Source of the DNA: DATJGR01 sp963780795
Lineage (GTDB): Bacteria > Pseudomonadota > Gammaproteobacteria > Pseudomonadales > Azotimanducaceae
Length of the DNA: 64,000 nucleotides
Direction of reading: 5' to 3'
Assembly (NCBI GenBank): GCA_963780795.1
Contig: CAWADH010000005.1
Location: 62,001-126,000, forward strand
In this document: one piece after another, positions 16,523 through 23,862 of the stretch
Layout of the letters: every line of letters starts with the position of its first letter
Numbering within the stretch: the first letter of the stretch is position 1
The notes under the pieces: generated by a model
Told to the model about the DNA's origin: nothing
The model's database searches: none
What the model saw: the letters and a program-made list of their open reading frames with translations, nothing else
Position numbers and translations under genes: made by a program

Positions 16523-17808
16523 GCAGTTCTCTCCATGCCTGCTGGCGCGCTTGCTCCCCTCGAACCGATCGGCTCTCGCGGATACCGCCGGCCGTTCAGT
16601 ACCGCCCCGATGAACGTGCCGCGCACCAGGTAGTGGTAGCTCGCGAACATGATCGGAAAGCCGATCGCGAGAATCATCGGAAATTTGATCCACCACGGCC
16701 AGGCCAGCTGCGATACCAGAATCTGCAGCACGAGCATGATCGGCAGGTGGATCAGATAAAGCCAATACGACGCATCGGCAATATAGCGTCGCATGGCGCT
16801 GAAGCCCGAAAGAAATCGCAACGCGAGGCCGATCAGGCCGAAGTTCCAGCACCACACCGCGAGCGCATAACTGGTCGCATACGCGAGAGTCGGCAGATCG
16901 CGATTCGCAACGTCGACGACCGGAATCACGCCGATGTGCGCGAGACAGGCGACGGTCGCTAAGGCGGCAACGGTCAGATGCAACGGCCAGCGGGCCTCGA
17001 GAACGCTCAGCAGTTGTACCTGCCGATGCATCAACCAGCCGACGCCGAACGCGGTGCCGAATGCGGTCATCGCGGCGATGTTCGGAAGCAGCGTCATATC
17101 GGGCGTCGGAATTCCAAACCAGGGTCGCCAATCGGACAACACCATCAACGCGGCGCAGGCCGGCGCAGCGAGCACCAATACGCCGAACGGACTGCGCACG
17201 ATTCCGCTAACGATGCGATCGAGGCGCGCGCGGCCACGGCCTGCACCGTCGAACCTGACCACGATCGTGCGCGTCAGCAGCGTGAGGCCGTAAAGCCACA
17301 ACAGTACGTACAGGAACCACAGATGCGTCAGGGGAAATGCCAACGGCGGTGGGTTGGGATCCGCAGGCGGTTCGGGCGGCAGCGTGCCGCCATGCATCAC
17401 CCACACGCCCCAGATCGCGCAGCCGACGATCGAAGCGAAGAGGAACGGCCAGCCGACCACCAGCGGCAAGCCGATGCGCCGCAACCGGTCGCGCACGAAC
17501 GCACGCTGCCCGCGGCGATGAAACGTCAGGTGCGCGAAGAAACCGGCGATGAAGAAGAACGTCGCCATCCGGAACATGTGCAGAACGTAGAACAGGACCG
17601 AAAGCGTGGTGCTGGGGTCTTTGTCGACGATCAGCCAGGTGGGATGCGGCGTATTGAGAAACGACATCGTCGAGTGAAAAACGATACCGAGCAGCAGGGC
17701 AAAGCCGCGCACCGCGTCGAGCGCGTGCAGGCGTTCAGGGTTCTGCGTGGATTCGGGCTCGACGTCCGGCGCGGCGGCCGGAACGGTCGATTCGTAGCGT
17801 TGGTCCAT
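16519..17808 (-). CDS. Acyltransferase 3 family membrane protein (OpgC-like)
   Basis: A 429-residue membrane protein with about ten helices. The opening RLHALDAVRGFALLLGIVFHS carries the conserved R and H of the acyltransferase 3 superfamily, and later segments (LTHLWFLYVLLWLYGL, WLYLIHLPIMLVLQ) match the glucan-modifying OpgC/MdoC type. Such enzymes transfer acyl or succinyl groups across the inner membrane to periplasmic glycans. It is the first gene of a three-gene operon ending in a winged-helix regulator. A perfect palindrome lies about 45 bases upstream of its ATG. Confidence 0.82.
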   Translation of the reverse strand: MDQRYESTVPAAAPDVEPESTQNPERLHALDAVRGFALLLGIVFHSTMSFLNTPHPTWLIVDKDPSTTLSVLFYVLHMFRMATFFFIAGFFAHLTFHRRGQRAFVRDRLRRIGLPLVVGWPFLFASIVGCAIWGVWVMHGGTLPPEPPADPNPPPLAFPLTHLWFLYVLLWLYGLTLLTRTIVVRFDGAGRGRARLDRIVSGIVRSPFGVLVLAAPACAALMVLSDWRPWFGIPTPDMTLLPNIAAMTAFGTAFGVGWLMHRQVQLLSVLEARWPLHLTVAALATVACLAHIGVIPVVDVANRDLPTLAYATSYALAVWCWNFGLIGLALRFLSGFSAMRRYIADASYWLYLIHLPIMLVLQILVSQLAWPWWIKFPMILAIGFPIMFASYHYLVRGTFIGAVLNGRRYPREPIGSRGASAPAGMERTA

Positions 17809-17853
17809 CGTCTTGCTTCCGTTTGAAGCTCAGGGACGCGGATCTTCGCCCGT

Positions 17854-17874
17854 CTAGTTTGTTTTGTAAACTAG
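17854..17874. promoter_or_regulatory. Perfect palindrome upstream of the acyltransferase operon
   Basis: CTAGTTT-gttttgt-AAACTAG, two 7-bp arms with a 7-bp spacer, in an AT-rich patch between the divergently arranged operon start (17808) and the convergent end of the MaoC gene (17894). It resembles a dimeric repressor site. The winged-helix regulator at the end of the downstream operon is the obvious candidate binder. Confidence 0.5.
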
Positions 17875-17893
17875 TTTGTCTCTGCGCTCTCGC

Positions 17894-18307
17894 TTATCGG
17901 AACTTCACCTTCGCGGTACCGAAGACGCGGGTCTCGAGGGCCTGGTTCTTCACCGACACGTCCAGCTCGACGACGCCGGTATCGATGTCGACGTCGGTCA
18001 CCACGGCCGACAGCACGCACGGCTCATCTGCGATCAGCGGCGCCCGGAACACGGTGTCGATGCGCTCTACGTAAGCGGCCGGCGACCATCTGTGGATCAT
18101 GGTCGTCAGAAAGCCCATCGCCATGATGCCGGGCACGAGCGCACCGGGCAGACCTTCCTTCCTCGCAAGCGCGTGATCCTTGAAGCGCGCACCGGCGCCC
18201 CAGCCGACCGCGTCGGCGAACTGGCTCACCGACGCCAGCGAGGTGTCGGGCTCGAACGTCGGCAGCTCGGCGCCGAACTCCACGTCGTCGATGGTTCTGA
18301 TGGTCAT
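17894..18307 (-). CDS. MaoC-like hot-dog dehydratase
   Basis: A 137-residue hot-dog fold protein of the MaoC/(R)-specific enoyl-CoA hydratase type. The segment VSQFADAVGWGAGARFKDHALA contains the D and H positions around the hydratase catalytic motif, and the core helix is GLPGALVPGIMAMGFLTTMI. The start is the ATG at 18307, which overlaps the stop of the preceding gene (ATGA), so it is coupled to the partner hydratase half. The pair probably forms a heterodimer that hydrates an enoyl-CoA, as known for split MaoC enzymes in steroid-type catabolism; that specific role is inference. Confidence 0.78.
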   Translation of the reverse strand: MTIRTIDDVEFGAELPTFEPDTSLASVSQFADAVGWGAGARFKDHALARKEGLPGALVPGIMAMGFLTTMIHRWSPAAYVERIDTVFRAPLIADEPCVLSAVVTDVDIDTGVVELDVSVKNQALETRVFGTAKVKFR

Positions 18308-18747
18308 GCGTCGGGCCTCTCGCGGATCACCATGTGGGAATCGCTCGTCGCCAGGTGATTCCCCGCGGCATCGCGTATTTCCATGCGCGACACGAGGAAG
18401 ATCATGCGTCCGGAGCGGCCGCTCTTCGCGTAGATGTCGTGCAGGTGCGTGCGACCGTTCAGCGGAACGCCGGGCTTCACTGCGCCGAGACACGTCACCG
18501 CTTTGCCGCCGTCCATCGGTATGCCGCCGAGTTCCGGAAAATGGATCGGCAAGCGGCGACCGGCCGCGAGACTGGCGATGATCGCCGGCGACGCCTGAAA
18601 GTCCGGATGCGACGGATCGGTCAACTCGGGTCGCGTTTCTCCCGACATGCGCGCCACCGTCAGCGCCTTGTCGCGATCGATGACGAAATTCGTGCTGTCG
18701 AATTCCAGATTCAGAAACCGCGCCTTCAGTTCATCTACATCGAGCAA
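18304..18747 (-). CDS. FAS1-type MaoC N-terminal dehydratase domain protein
   Basis: A 147-residue hot-dog protein of the MaoC_dehydrat_N type. Features are VARMSGETRPELTDPSHPDF, then ASPAIIASLAAGRRLPIHFP and the core VPLNGRTHLHDIYAKSGRSG; the FLVSRMEIRDAAGN strands close the fold. The N-terminal half usually lacks the catalytic residues and supplies substrate binding to a second MaoC subunit, here the next gene. It starts 39 bases after the carboxymuconolactone decarboxylase-like gene on the same strand, so the three genes are probably one transcript. Confidence 0.8.
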   Translation of the reverse strand: MLDVDELKARFLNLEFDSTNFVIDRDKALTVARMSGETRPELTDPSHPDFQASPAIIASLAAGRRLPIHFPELGGIPMDGGKAVTCLGAVKPGVPLNGRTHLHDIYAKSGRSGRMIFLVSRMEIRDAAGNHLATSDSHMVIRERPDA

Positions 18748-18786
18748 TTGCGTGTCCTCAATCGTGCGGGTGGGTCGTCAGCCGTC

Positions 18787-19599
18787 TTAACGCGCGTCGA
18801 TGCGTTCGAACGCGGCGCGAGCACTGCGCATACCTTCGACCGCCCGTGGAAATCCGCCGTAAACGGTGAGCTGTACCATCACCTCCTCGATCTCTTCGCG
18901 GGTGACACCATGGTTCAGCGCGCCGGGCACGTGAACCGCGAGTTCCTCGGCGCGCGCCAGAATCGCGAGAATCGCAACCGTCACCAGGCTTCGATCGCGG
19001 CGCGACAGTTCGTTGCGCGCCCACAACTCGCCGAATCCCCAGTCGAACGCCAGTTCGCCCACGCCGCCGAGTGCGGTGACGAGCCCTGCACGTGCCGCCG
19101 CCGGGTCCGACGACATGCGGCCTGCAAACAGTGTCGACAGCACGTCGGTCGCGTCTGCCCAGCGCGCCGGATCGTCTTTCGCTTTCGCTTCGCCGCGTTC
19201 GGGTTGCCGCTCGATGCGGTCGATCGCACAGAACACTTCGTCGACGATGCGCGACGCCTGCATCGCCATGGGGTAACCGGCGTACCCCGCCACCTGCAGC
19301 ACGATCTCTTCGATCTCCGCACGCGTGACGCCGTGCTGCAACGCCCCGCCGACGTGGCTCCGCAGTTCTTCGATGGAGCCGATCGTCGCGAGAAACGTCA
19401 CCACGATCAGACTGCGATCGCGCCGCGACAGTTGCGGCCGCGACCACAGGTTGCCGAGCACGTGATCGACGGCGAACGTGCCGAGCGCACCGTGCCGCCG
19501 CACCATCGCGGTGGCCGCGCGCGCCGGGTCGTAGCTGCCGCCGCCGAGCGTGCGCAGCAGATCGATGCCGTTAGCGCGCCGTTCCGATTGTTTACTCAT
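18787..19599 (-). CDS. Tandem carboxymuconolactone decarboxylase (CMD)-like protein
   Basis: A 270-residue protein with two CMD-type repeats, roughly residues 35-115 and 165-255. Each has LSRRDRSL(I/V)(V/T)V, then E(L/E)(R/A)(S/V)HV-GAL-HGVTR-EIEE. The family includes gamma-carboxymuconolactone decarboxylase (PcaC) and the AhpD peroxidase partners. No CXXC is present in either repeat, so a thiol peroxidase role like AhpD is unlikely. It is divergent from the UGA-containing peroxiredoxin, with 88 bases between them. It leads a probable operon with the two MaoC-type genes, which points to a catabolic ring- or side-chain-cleavage pathway. Confidence 0.85.
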   Translation of the reverse strand: MSKQSERRANGIDLLRTLGGGSYDPARAATAMVRRHGALGTFAVDHVLGNLWSRPQLSRRDRSLIVVTFLATIGSIEELRSHVGGALQHGVTRAEIEEIVLQVAGYAGYPMAMQASRIVDEVFCAIDRIERQPERGEAKAKDDPARWADATDVLSTLFAGRMSSDPAAARAGLVTALGGVGELAFDWGFGELWARNELSRRDRSLVTVAILAILARAEELAVHVPGALNHGVTREEIEEVMVQLTVYGGFPRAVEGMRSARAAFERIDAR

Positions 19600-19687
19600 G
19601 TCCCTCTCCCGCGTAGAACTCTATATTCGTCCGGATGATCTCATCCCGGCACGGTCCACTCCAACGGACAAATCAACCGAGCGATCG

Positions 19688-20251
19688 ATGACACCTGACG
19701 CTGGCGACTCCGCAATCGACTTCGTGCTCCCCGATTCGACTGGCGCGGAGCGCAGCCTCGGTTCGCTCGTTGCGAACGGGCCGTGCGTGCTGGTGTTCTA
19801 TCGCGGGCACTGGTGACCGTACTGTCTCCGTCAGTTGGCGGAGTACCAGCGCAACGCCGGGGCCATCCGCGACGCCGGCGCATCGATCGTCGCCCTCTCT
19901 GTCGATTCCGCAGAACGTTCCGAAGGTGTGCGGCGCGAACTCGGCTTGTCGTTCCCGATCCTCTGTGACACGTCGCGGACGGTGGTGCGGGCGTGGGATC
20001 TCTACAACCCGCGCGAGATGGGCGGCATCGCGATACCCGCTGTGTTCGTCATCGGACCTGGCTTGCGCGTGCGTTATCGTTCGATCGACAGGACGCGGGA
20101 GCGCGTGAGCACCGACGGCGTGCTGGCATTTCTGGGCGGCAATGCGCAACCCGGATCGCTCGAACGTACGCCGATCCGCGCAGGACTCAGGGAATTCGCC
20201 CGCGCGATCTCGAATGCGATCCGGCGCGGCCCGAAGACGCCGCAGAAGTAG
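19688..20251 (+). CDS. Peroxiredoxin-like selenoprotein, UGA (Sec) at residue 43
   Basis: The frame from ATG 19688 to TAG 20251 is interrupted by one in-frame TGA at 19814-19816. Read through, it gives 187 residues of the AhpC/TSA thioredoxin fold: N-terminal DFVLPDSTG, then VLVFYRGHW-U-PYCLRQLAEY, then IVALSVDSAERSEGVRRELG, FPILCDTSRTVVRAWDLY and IAIPAVFVIG. The UGA falls exactly at the peroxidatic position, where relatives have W-C-P-Y-C, giving U43 and a resolving C46. Both flanks are intact and a SECIS-like hairpin follows at the required distance. Such enzymes reduce hydroperoxides with thiol reductants in the cytoplasm. It needs SelA, SelB, SelC and SelD, none of which is in this window. 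A nonsense-mutated pseudogene is the alternative, but a mutation at precisely this codon with a conserved frame would be a coincidence. Confidence 0.85.
19817..19848 (+). promoter_or_regulatory. Bacterial SECIS-like hairpin in the peroxiredoxin mRNA
   Basis: Directly after the UGA, the strand CTCCGUC (19826-19832) can pair with GGCGGAG (19837-19843), seven pairs including one U-G, closing an AGUU loop at 19833-19836. Below it GUA (19819-19821) can pair with UAC (19844-19846), leaving a 4-base 5' bulge (CUGU) that contains U. The loop starts 16 bases after the UGA and has a G at its second position, as described for bacterial SECIS elements. This is a hand fold, not a computed one. Confidence 0.65.
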
Positions 20252-20276
20252 CGATCAGCGCGATCGTGCGATCGCT
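20250..20276. terminator. Possible bidirectional terminator between convergent genes
   Basis: AGCGATC and GATCGCT arms (7 bp) separated by 13 bases, placed between the peroxiredoxin stop (20251) and the DUF429 stop (20287). The loop also has internal GATC pairing. No clear T-run follows on either strand, so the call is weak. Confidence 0.25.
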
Positions 20277-20286
20277 GTCGCTTAGA

Positions 20287-21018
20287 TTAGACCGTGCGAG
20301 TTGCCGGCACGACGACATAGCCGTCGAGTGCGTCGCCGAAGATCCGCATCGATGCACCGATCGCGTACAGACCGCAGACATAGAGACAGATCAGCGAATC
20401 GAGCGCGTCTTCGTTCGCTTTCAGCGCGTCGCCTCTGAGCTGCATGATCGTCGACGGCTGCAGGAACGCGTCGAATGCCAACGGAACCTTCAACTCGAGA
20501 ACCGTAGAGCGTTCGAGCTTGCGCAGCAGCGAAGCCAGCGCAACCTGTCCGCGCCGCTTCGAGTCGACGTCGCCTTTCTTGTAGAGAAGTCGACGCGGAA
20601 GATCGAACATCTCGATCAACGCCGGGTGCGGATAGATCTCGATCTGGAATCGATCGGTGTGCGCCGCGCCGAGGTGTCGATAGCCCGCGTCGTGGAGTTG
20701 TCGCGACAACGCAACGACGGCCGCATCCGGATACAGCGTTCTGTTCGAGGTATGGCAACCCGCGTGCTTCGAGGCATAGACCTTCGACACCGCTTTCTCG
20801 CACGCCCGCCGCCCGGCCTGGTTCTCGATGATCAACGGTCCGTCGATCGCAATGCCGTGCGGTTCGGCGGCCAGAATCGTCGCCGCAATGCGCGACAGCC
20901 CAAACAGCGAGGCGTGGATCTGCTCCACTTCGAGCGTTGCGCCGTTCAGGCGACCCACCGCCACGGCAGAGCCATTGTTCTCCGGCTTCCATGCCGGATC
21001 GACGCCGACCAGACGCAC
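20287..21018 (-). CDS. DUF429 domain protein
   Basis: A 243-residue protein with the DUF429 pattern: MRLVGVDPAWKPENNGSAVAV at the start, a conserved IAIDGPLII in the middle with RRACEKAVSKVYASKHAGCH, and EIYPHPALIEMF followed by LLYKKG. The fold is RNase H-like by family knowledge, with acidic residues in the VDPAW and AIDGP strands. No biochemical function is established. It converges on the selenoprotein gene and is followed upstream, 6 bases away, by the YCII gene on the same strand. Confidence 0.85.
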   Translation of the reverse strand: MRLVGVDPAWKPENNGSAVAVGRLNGATLEVEQIHASLFGLSRIAATILAAEPHGIAIDGPLIIENQAGRRACEKAVSKVYASKHAGCHTSNRTLYPDAAVVALSRQLHDAGYRHLGAAHTDRFQIEIYPHPALIEMFDLPRRLLYKKGDVDSKRRGQVALASLLRKLERSTVLELKVPLAFDAFLQPSTIMQLRGDALKANEDALDSLICLYVCGLYAIGASMRIFGDALDGYVVVPATRTV

Positions 21019-21024
21019 GAACCG

Positions 21025-21390
21025 TTACAGCGCCGGGCGCGGCTTACTGAAGTCGACTACCGGGCGCACCTCTACCGCGCCCAACCGCGCCATCGGATTC
21101 CTGGCAGCGAGCTGCACCGCCTCGTCGATGTCGCGCGCGTCGATCATGATGAAGCCGCCGAGCACTTCTTTGGTTTCCATGAAAGGACCATCGGTCGCCG
21201 ACATCTTTCCGTTGCGCACACGCACCGTGGTCGCTTCGTTCGGCAACACCAGCGCTTCGCCCGAAAGCCTGTGACCGCTCGCGGTGAGTTCCTGGTTGTA
21301 AGGCCCGGTTTCCGCCAAGACTGCGTTCGCCTCGGCGCTCTGCCCGAACATGGTCTTCGGATCGAAATAGACTAGACAGGCAAATCGCAT
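21025..21390 (-). CDS. YCII-family (DGPF domain) protein
   Basis: A 121-residue YciI-related protein. It starts MRFACLVYFDPKTMF and has the hallmark DGPFMETKEVLGGFIMIDA segment (D-G-P-F, E-T-K-E). The alpha/beta ferredoxin-like fold has a conserved His-Asp pair in some members; the enzymatic role is unproven. In many genomes this gene accompanies extracytoplasmic-function sigma factors, but none is seen here. It ends 6 bases before DUF429, so the two are co-transcribed. Confidence 0.88.
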   Translation of the reverse strand: MRFACLVYFDPKTMFGQSAEANAVLAETGPYNQELTASGHRLSGEALVLPNEATTVRVRNGKMSATDGPFMETKEVLGGFIMIDARDIDEAVQLAARNPMARLGAVEVRPVVDFSKPRPAL

Positions 21391-21462
21391 GACCGGCTCC
21401 TCGTTGGTTAGGTGCAGCTAGTCGCTCGGCACCGTCGGCATTCGACAGGATCGATCGAACGA

Positions 21463-22476
21463 CTACAAGGCACTCGAACCGAGCAGACTCTGTGCGCACT
21501 CGACCACCGTGGTCGTGGCCGGGCGTGGCGCGAATCCCAACACGCGTCGCGCCTTCGCGGACGTCAACTCGTTACGCCGTCCAAGCTCGGCCGTGAATCC
21601 GCGCAGCGGCGGCACGAACAACGCCAGGAAACGCACGACCGCGTCGGGCATGCGACGCGTTGGGACCTTGCGCGCGCGATCGCCGAGCCCGGCGCGCAGC
21701 GCGGTCGCGACGTCTTCCATCCACATGAAGTCGTTCGCGGCAATGAAGCGCTGGCCGGCCGCGGCTGGCGACGTCATTGCGCGGATGTGCAGATCCGCGA
21801 GATCGCGAACGTCGACGATCCAGAAACCAAGTCGCGGCAGCGCCGGCGGTCGACCGTGCAGCAAGCCGGCGATCACCTGCACCGAACCGCGGTTGCCGCG
21901 CAGCAACGTCGGTCCGAACACTGCGCCGGGCAGGATCGTCGTGAATTCGGTCGGTCCGTTCTTCGACATGAAGTCCCACGCGGCGCGCTCCGCCAGAATC
22001 TTTGAACGCCGATAGGCGTCGAAGCGCGGATCGTCTGCATCCGCCCACACCGTTTCGTCGCTCACTGCGTCGGAACTCTTCGGCCTTCGCGCTGCGGCGG
22101 CGGCCGACGTCATCACCACCCGTTTGACGCGCGCCTTCGTTGCGGCGCGCAGCACCCGCAACGTGCCATCGCGCGCCGGTGCAAGCAACGAGTCGGCACC
22201 GCCGGAGGCAGCGTCGCCGAGCGGCGAAGCGACGTGCAGCACGTAATCGCAACCGTTCATCGCCTCGTCCCAGCCGCGGTCGTCGGTGAGATCGGCGACG
22301 ACGAAGGCCAAGCGATCGGTGTTGCCCGCTTCGGCGGCGACCGCCGAACGCACTTCGGACTCTTTCGAGCGGTTCCGCACGGTGGTGCGCACCTGGTAGC
22401 CGCGTACAAGAAGCCCTGCGATGCACCAGAGGGCGATGTATCCCGTTCCACCCGTCACGAGCACGGTCTCAGCCAT
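21463..22476 (-). CDS. NAD-dependent epimerase/dehydratase, dihydroflavonol reductase-like
   Basis: A 337-residue extended SDR. The opening VLVTGGTGYIALWCIAGLL has the GGTGYI dinucleotide motif, and the active site has Y-x3-K as YRRSKILAE, with the catalytic Ser or Thr in VVMTSAAAAARRPK. It has the DFR/cinnamoyl-CoA reductase-like pattern and probably reduces a ketone or aldehyde with NADPH. A TetR gene is divergent, and a pair of 17-bp direct repeats lies between them. This suggests substrate-induced regulation. Confidence 0.87.
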   Translation of the reverse strand: MAETVLVTGGTGYIALWCIAGLLVRGYQVRTTVRNRSKESEVRSAVAAEAGNTDRLAFVVADLTDDRGWDEAMNGCDYVLHVASPLGDAASGGADSLLAPARDGTLRVLRAATKARVKRVVMTSAAAAARRPKSSDAVSDETVWADADDPRFDAYRRSKILAERAAWDFMSKNGPTEFTTILPGAVFGPTLLRGNRGSVQVIAGLLHGRPPALPRLGFWIVDVRDLADLHIRAMTSPAAAGQRFIAANDFMWMEDVATALRAGLGDRARKVPTRRMPDAVVRFLALFVPPLRGFTAELGRRNELTSAKARRVLGFAPRPATTTVVECAQSLLGSSAL

Positions 22477-22517
22477 GGTTGTTCTCCGTCATTTCGACCA
22501 GTGGTGCTTGCCACCGC

Positions 22518-22566
22518 ATGTCTACGACTGTATACATAACCTCCAACGTATGTCTACAGCTGTATA
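22518..22566. promoter_or_regulatory. Two 17-bp operator-like repeats between reductase and TetR genes
   Basis: ATGTCTACGACTGTATA (22518-22534) and ATGTCTACAGCTGTATA (22550-22566) match at 15 of 17 positions and start 32 bases apart. The second contains the perfect palindrome TACAGCTGTA. They lie in the 105-bp divergent gap between the reductase (start 22476) and the TetR gene (start 22582), as expected for tandem repressor sites. Confidence 0.6.
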
Positions 22567-22581
22567 TTTGGAGAGCAGTGG

Positions 22582-23190
22582 ATGGCCACGAGGAAGAGTG
22601 CACCAACACGACGCCGCAATGCCGCAAACACGCGCGAGGCGATTCTCGCCTCGGCGCGTACCGCCTTCACGAAATCGGGCTACGACGGCGCAGGCGTCAG
22701 AGAGATCGCAAGCGGTGCCGGAGTAACGGCAATGCTGGTGAACCGGTATTTCGGTTCGAAGGAACAGCTGTTCGCCGAAGTCGTTGCACGCACGATGGCG
22801 GCGCCGGTCATTCTCACGCCCGAGATTCTCGAAGCCGGCAATCCGGGTGAAGCCATCGCCGAAGCGCTCGTCGACCTCACCCGCTCCGAAGCCAGCCCCC
22901 TCGACGGATTTCTGATCATGCATCGCTCCGGATCGAGCCGCCGCGCCGCCGAAATCGGGCGCGAGCAGATCGAGACGCATCATCACAAGACGATGACCGC
23001 GGCGCTTAGCGGAAAGCTGGCGCCGCAGCGCGCTGCAGTGGCGCTCGCGCTCGTCGCAGGCATTCAGATCATGCGGCAGATGATCGGTCTCTCCGCTTTG
23101 TCGAAAGCGAAGCGCAAAGACCTCGTGCAGATTATCGCGCCGCTGTTCCAACAATTGATCGATGGCGCATCGTCGCAGGAGCGCGCCTGA
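22582..23190 (+). CDS. TetR/AcrR family transcriptional regulator
   Basis: A 202-residue TetR regulator with the N-terminal HTH in the first 60 residues: NTREAILASARTAFTKSGYD, then VREIASGAGVTAMLVNRYFGSKEQLF (core TVREIA-like, recognition helix VTAMLVNRYFGS). The C-terminal domain is helical with a hydrophobic ligand pocket. It is divergent from the DFR-like reductase, with the 17-bp operator pair in between. It probably represses itself and the reductase and senses the reductase substrate. Confidence 0.87.
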   Translation: MATRKSAPTRRRNAANTREAILASARTAFTKSGYDGAGVREIASGAGVTAMLVNRYFGSKEQLFAEVVARTMAAPVILTPEILEAGNPGEAIAEALVDLTRSEASPLDGFLIMHRSGSSRRAAEIGREQIETHHHKTMTAALSGKLAPQRAAVALALVAGIQIMRQMIGLSALSKAKRKDLVQIIAPLFQQLIDGASSQERA

Positions 23191-23309
23191 AAACGTGGAA
23201 CCTTATCCGCACCGAGTGGCCGCCCCTGGTAGATGAAGGGGATTCTGGAAGACGCGCTCAGGGATGTGGCCCGGGCGGCGGCCTACGCCGCGCAGGCCGT
23301 CCTGGCACT

Positions 23310-23432
23310 ATGATCTGGAACTATCGCGACCCGCGCGGCAATGCCGGACTCGGCGCCGTGATCGGCACCGTGTTCCTGGTTCCAACGTTTGCGCTATGGC
23401 GCAGCCGATCGAGCTTCCATCGGCCCGCCTGA
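23310..23432 (+). CDS. Possible 40-residue membrane peptide
   Basis: A 40-residue open frame from ATG at 23310 with one hydrophobic stretch (GLGAVIGTVFLVPTFALW) followed by basic residues (RSRSSFHRP), which is the layout of a small single-pass membrane protein. No clear ribosome binding site is visible and no family is recognised. It lies between the TetR gene and the end of an uncharacterised minus-strand gene, with its stop at 23430-23432 two bases from that gene. Confidence 0.3.
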   Translation: MIWNYRDPRGNAGLGAVIGTVFLVPTFALWRSRSSFHRPA

Positions 23433-23433
23433 G

Positions 23434-23757
23434 CTACGCGATGCTGGTATCCATCACGAAGTCGTGCAGCAGCGATTCGATCAGCTCGTTGTCGCGCGAT
23501 TTCTGATACTTCGTCCCGGCCCGCCTCGGAACCGCACAACGCGTTTCCCGCGATACGTTACCCGACGAATCCAGTTCGGCGAGCACCATGACGACATCTT
23601 CGACGCCCAGTGCCGGGTGGTCTTCGAAATTCATCCGGTAGGCTCTCCCATGCCATACGCCGCGAATGGGTGCGGTCTTGTTCATCATCTGGCCCCGTAA
23701 CTTGTCCCAGCCGAAGAATACCGGCGAGCCTTCGGTCATCTCTGTGAAGCGCTTCAC
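23434..23757 (-). CDS. Uncharacterised protein
   Basis: A 107-residue hypothetical protein (MKRFTEMTEGSPVFFGWDKL). It has a mixed alpha/beta composition, a GVEDVVMVLAELDSSGN strand pair and an acidic C-terminus (NELIESLLHDFVMDTS). Codon choice matches its GC-rich neighbours. No domain is recognised. It lies upstream of the response regulator gene, which is on the other strand, so the two are divergent across a gap of about 105 bases. Confidence 0.45.
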   Translation of the reverse strand: MKRFTEMTEGSPVFFGWDKLRGQMMNKTAPIRGVWHGRAYRMNFEDHPALGVEDVVMVLAELDSSGNVSRETRCAVPRRAGTKYQKSRDNELIESLLHDFVMDTSIA

Positions 23758-23862
23758 CGGTTTGCGCAGGACTCAACACGGCATGCATGAGTGATTGCGC
23801 AAAAATCCGACCCATTTGGGTCGACAATGGGCGCTGAGCCGCACCACCGCGCAGGGCGCACG

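Noticed and set aside
19835..20251. A separate short peroxiredoxin gene starting at a TTG after the UGA
   Set aside because: It would lack the first strand, the first helix and the catalytic residue. The frame continues without gap from 19688, so read-through at UGA explains it better.
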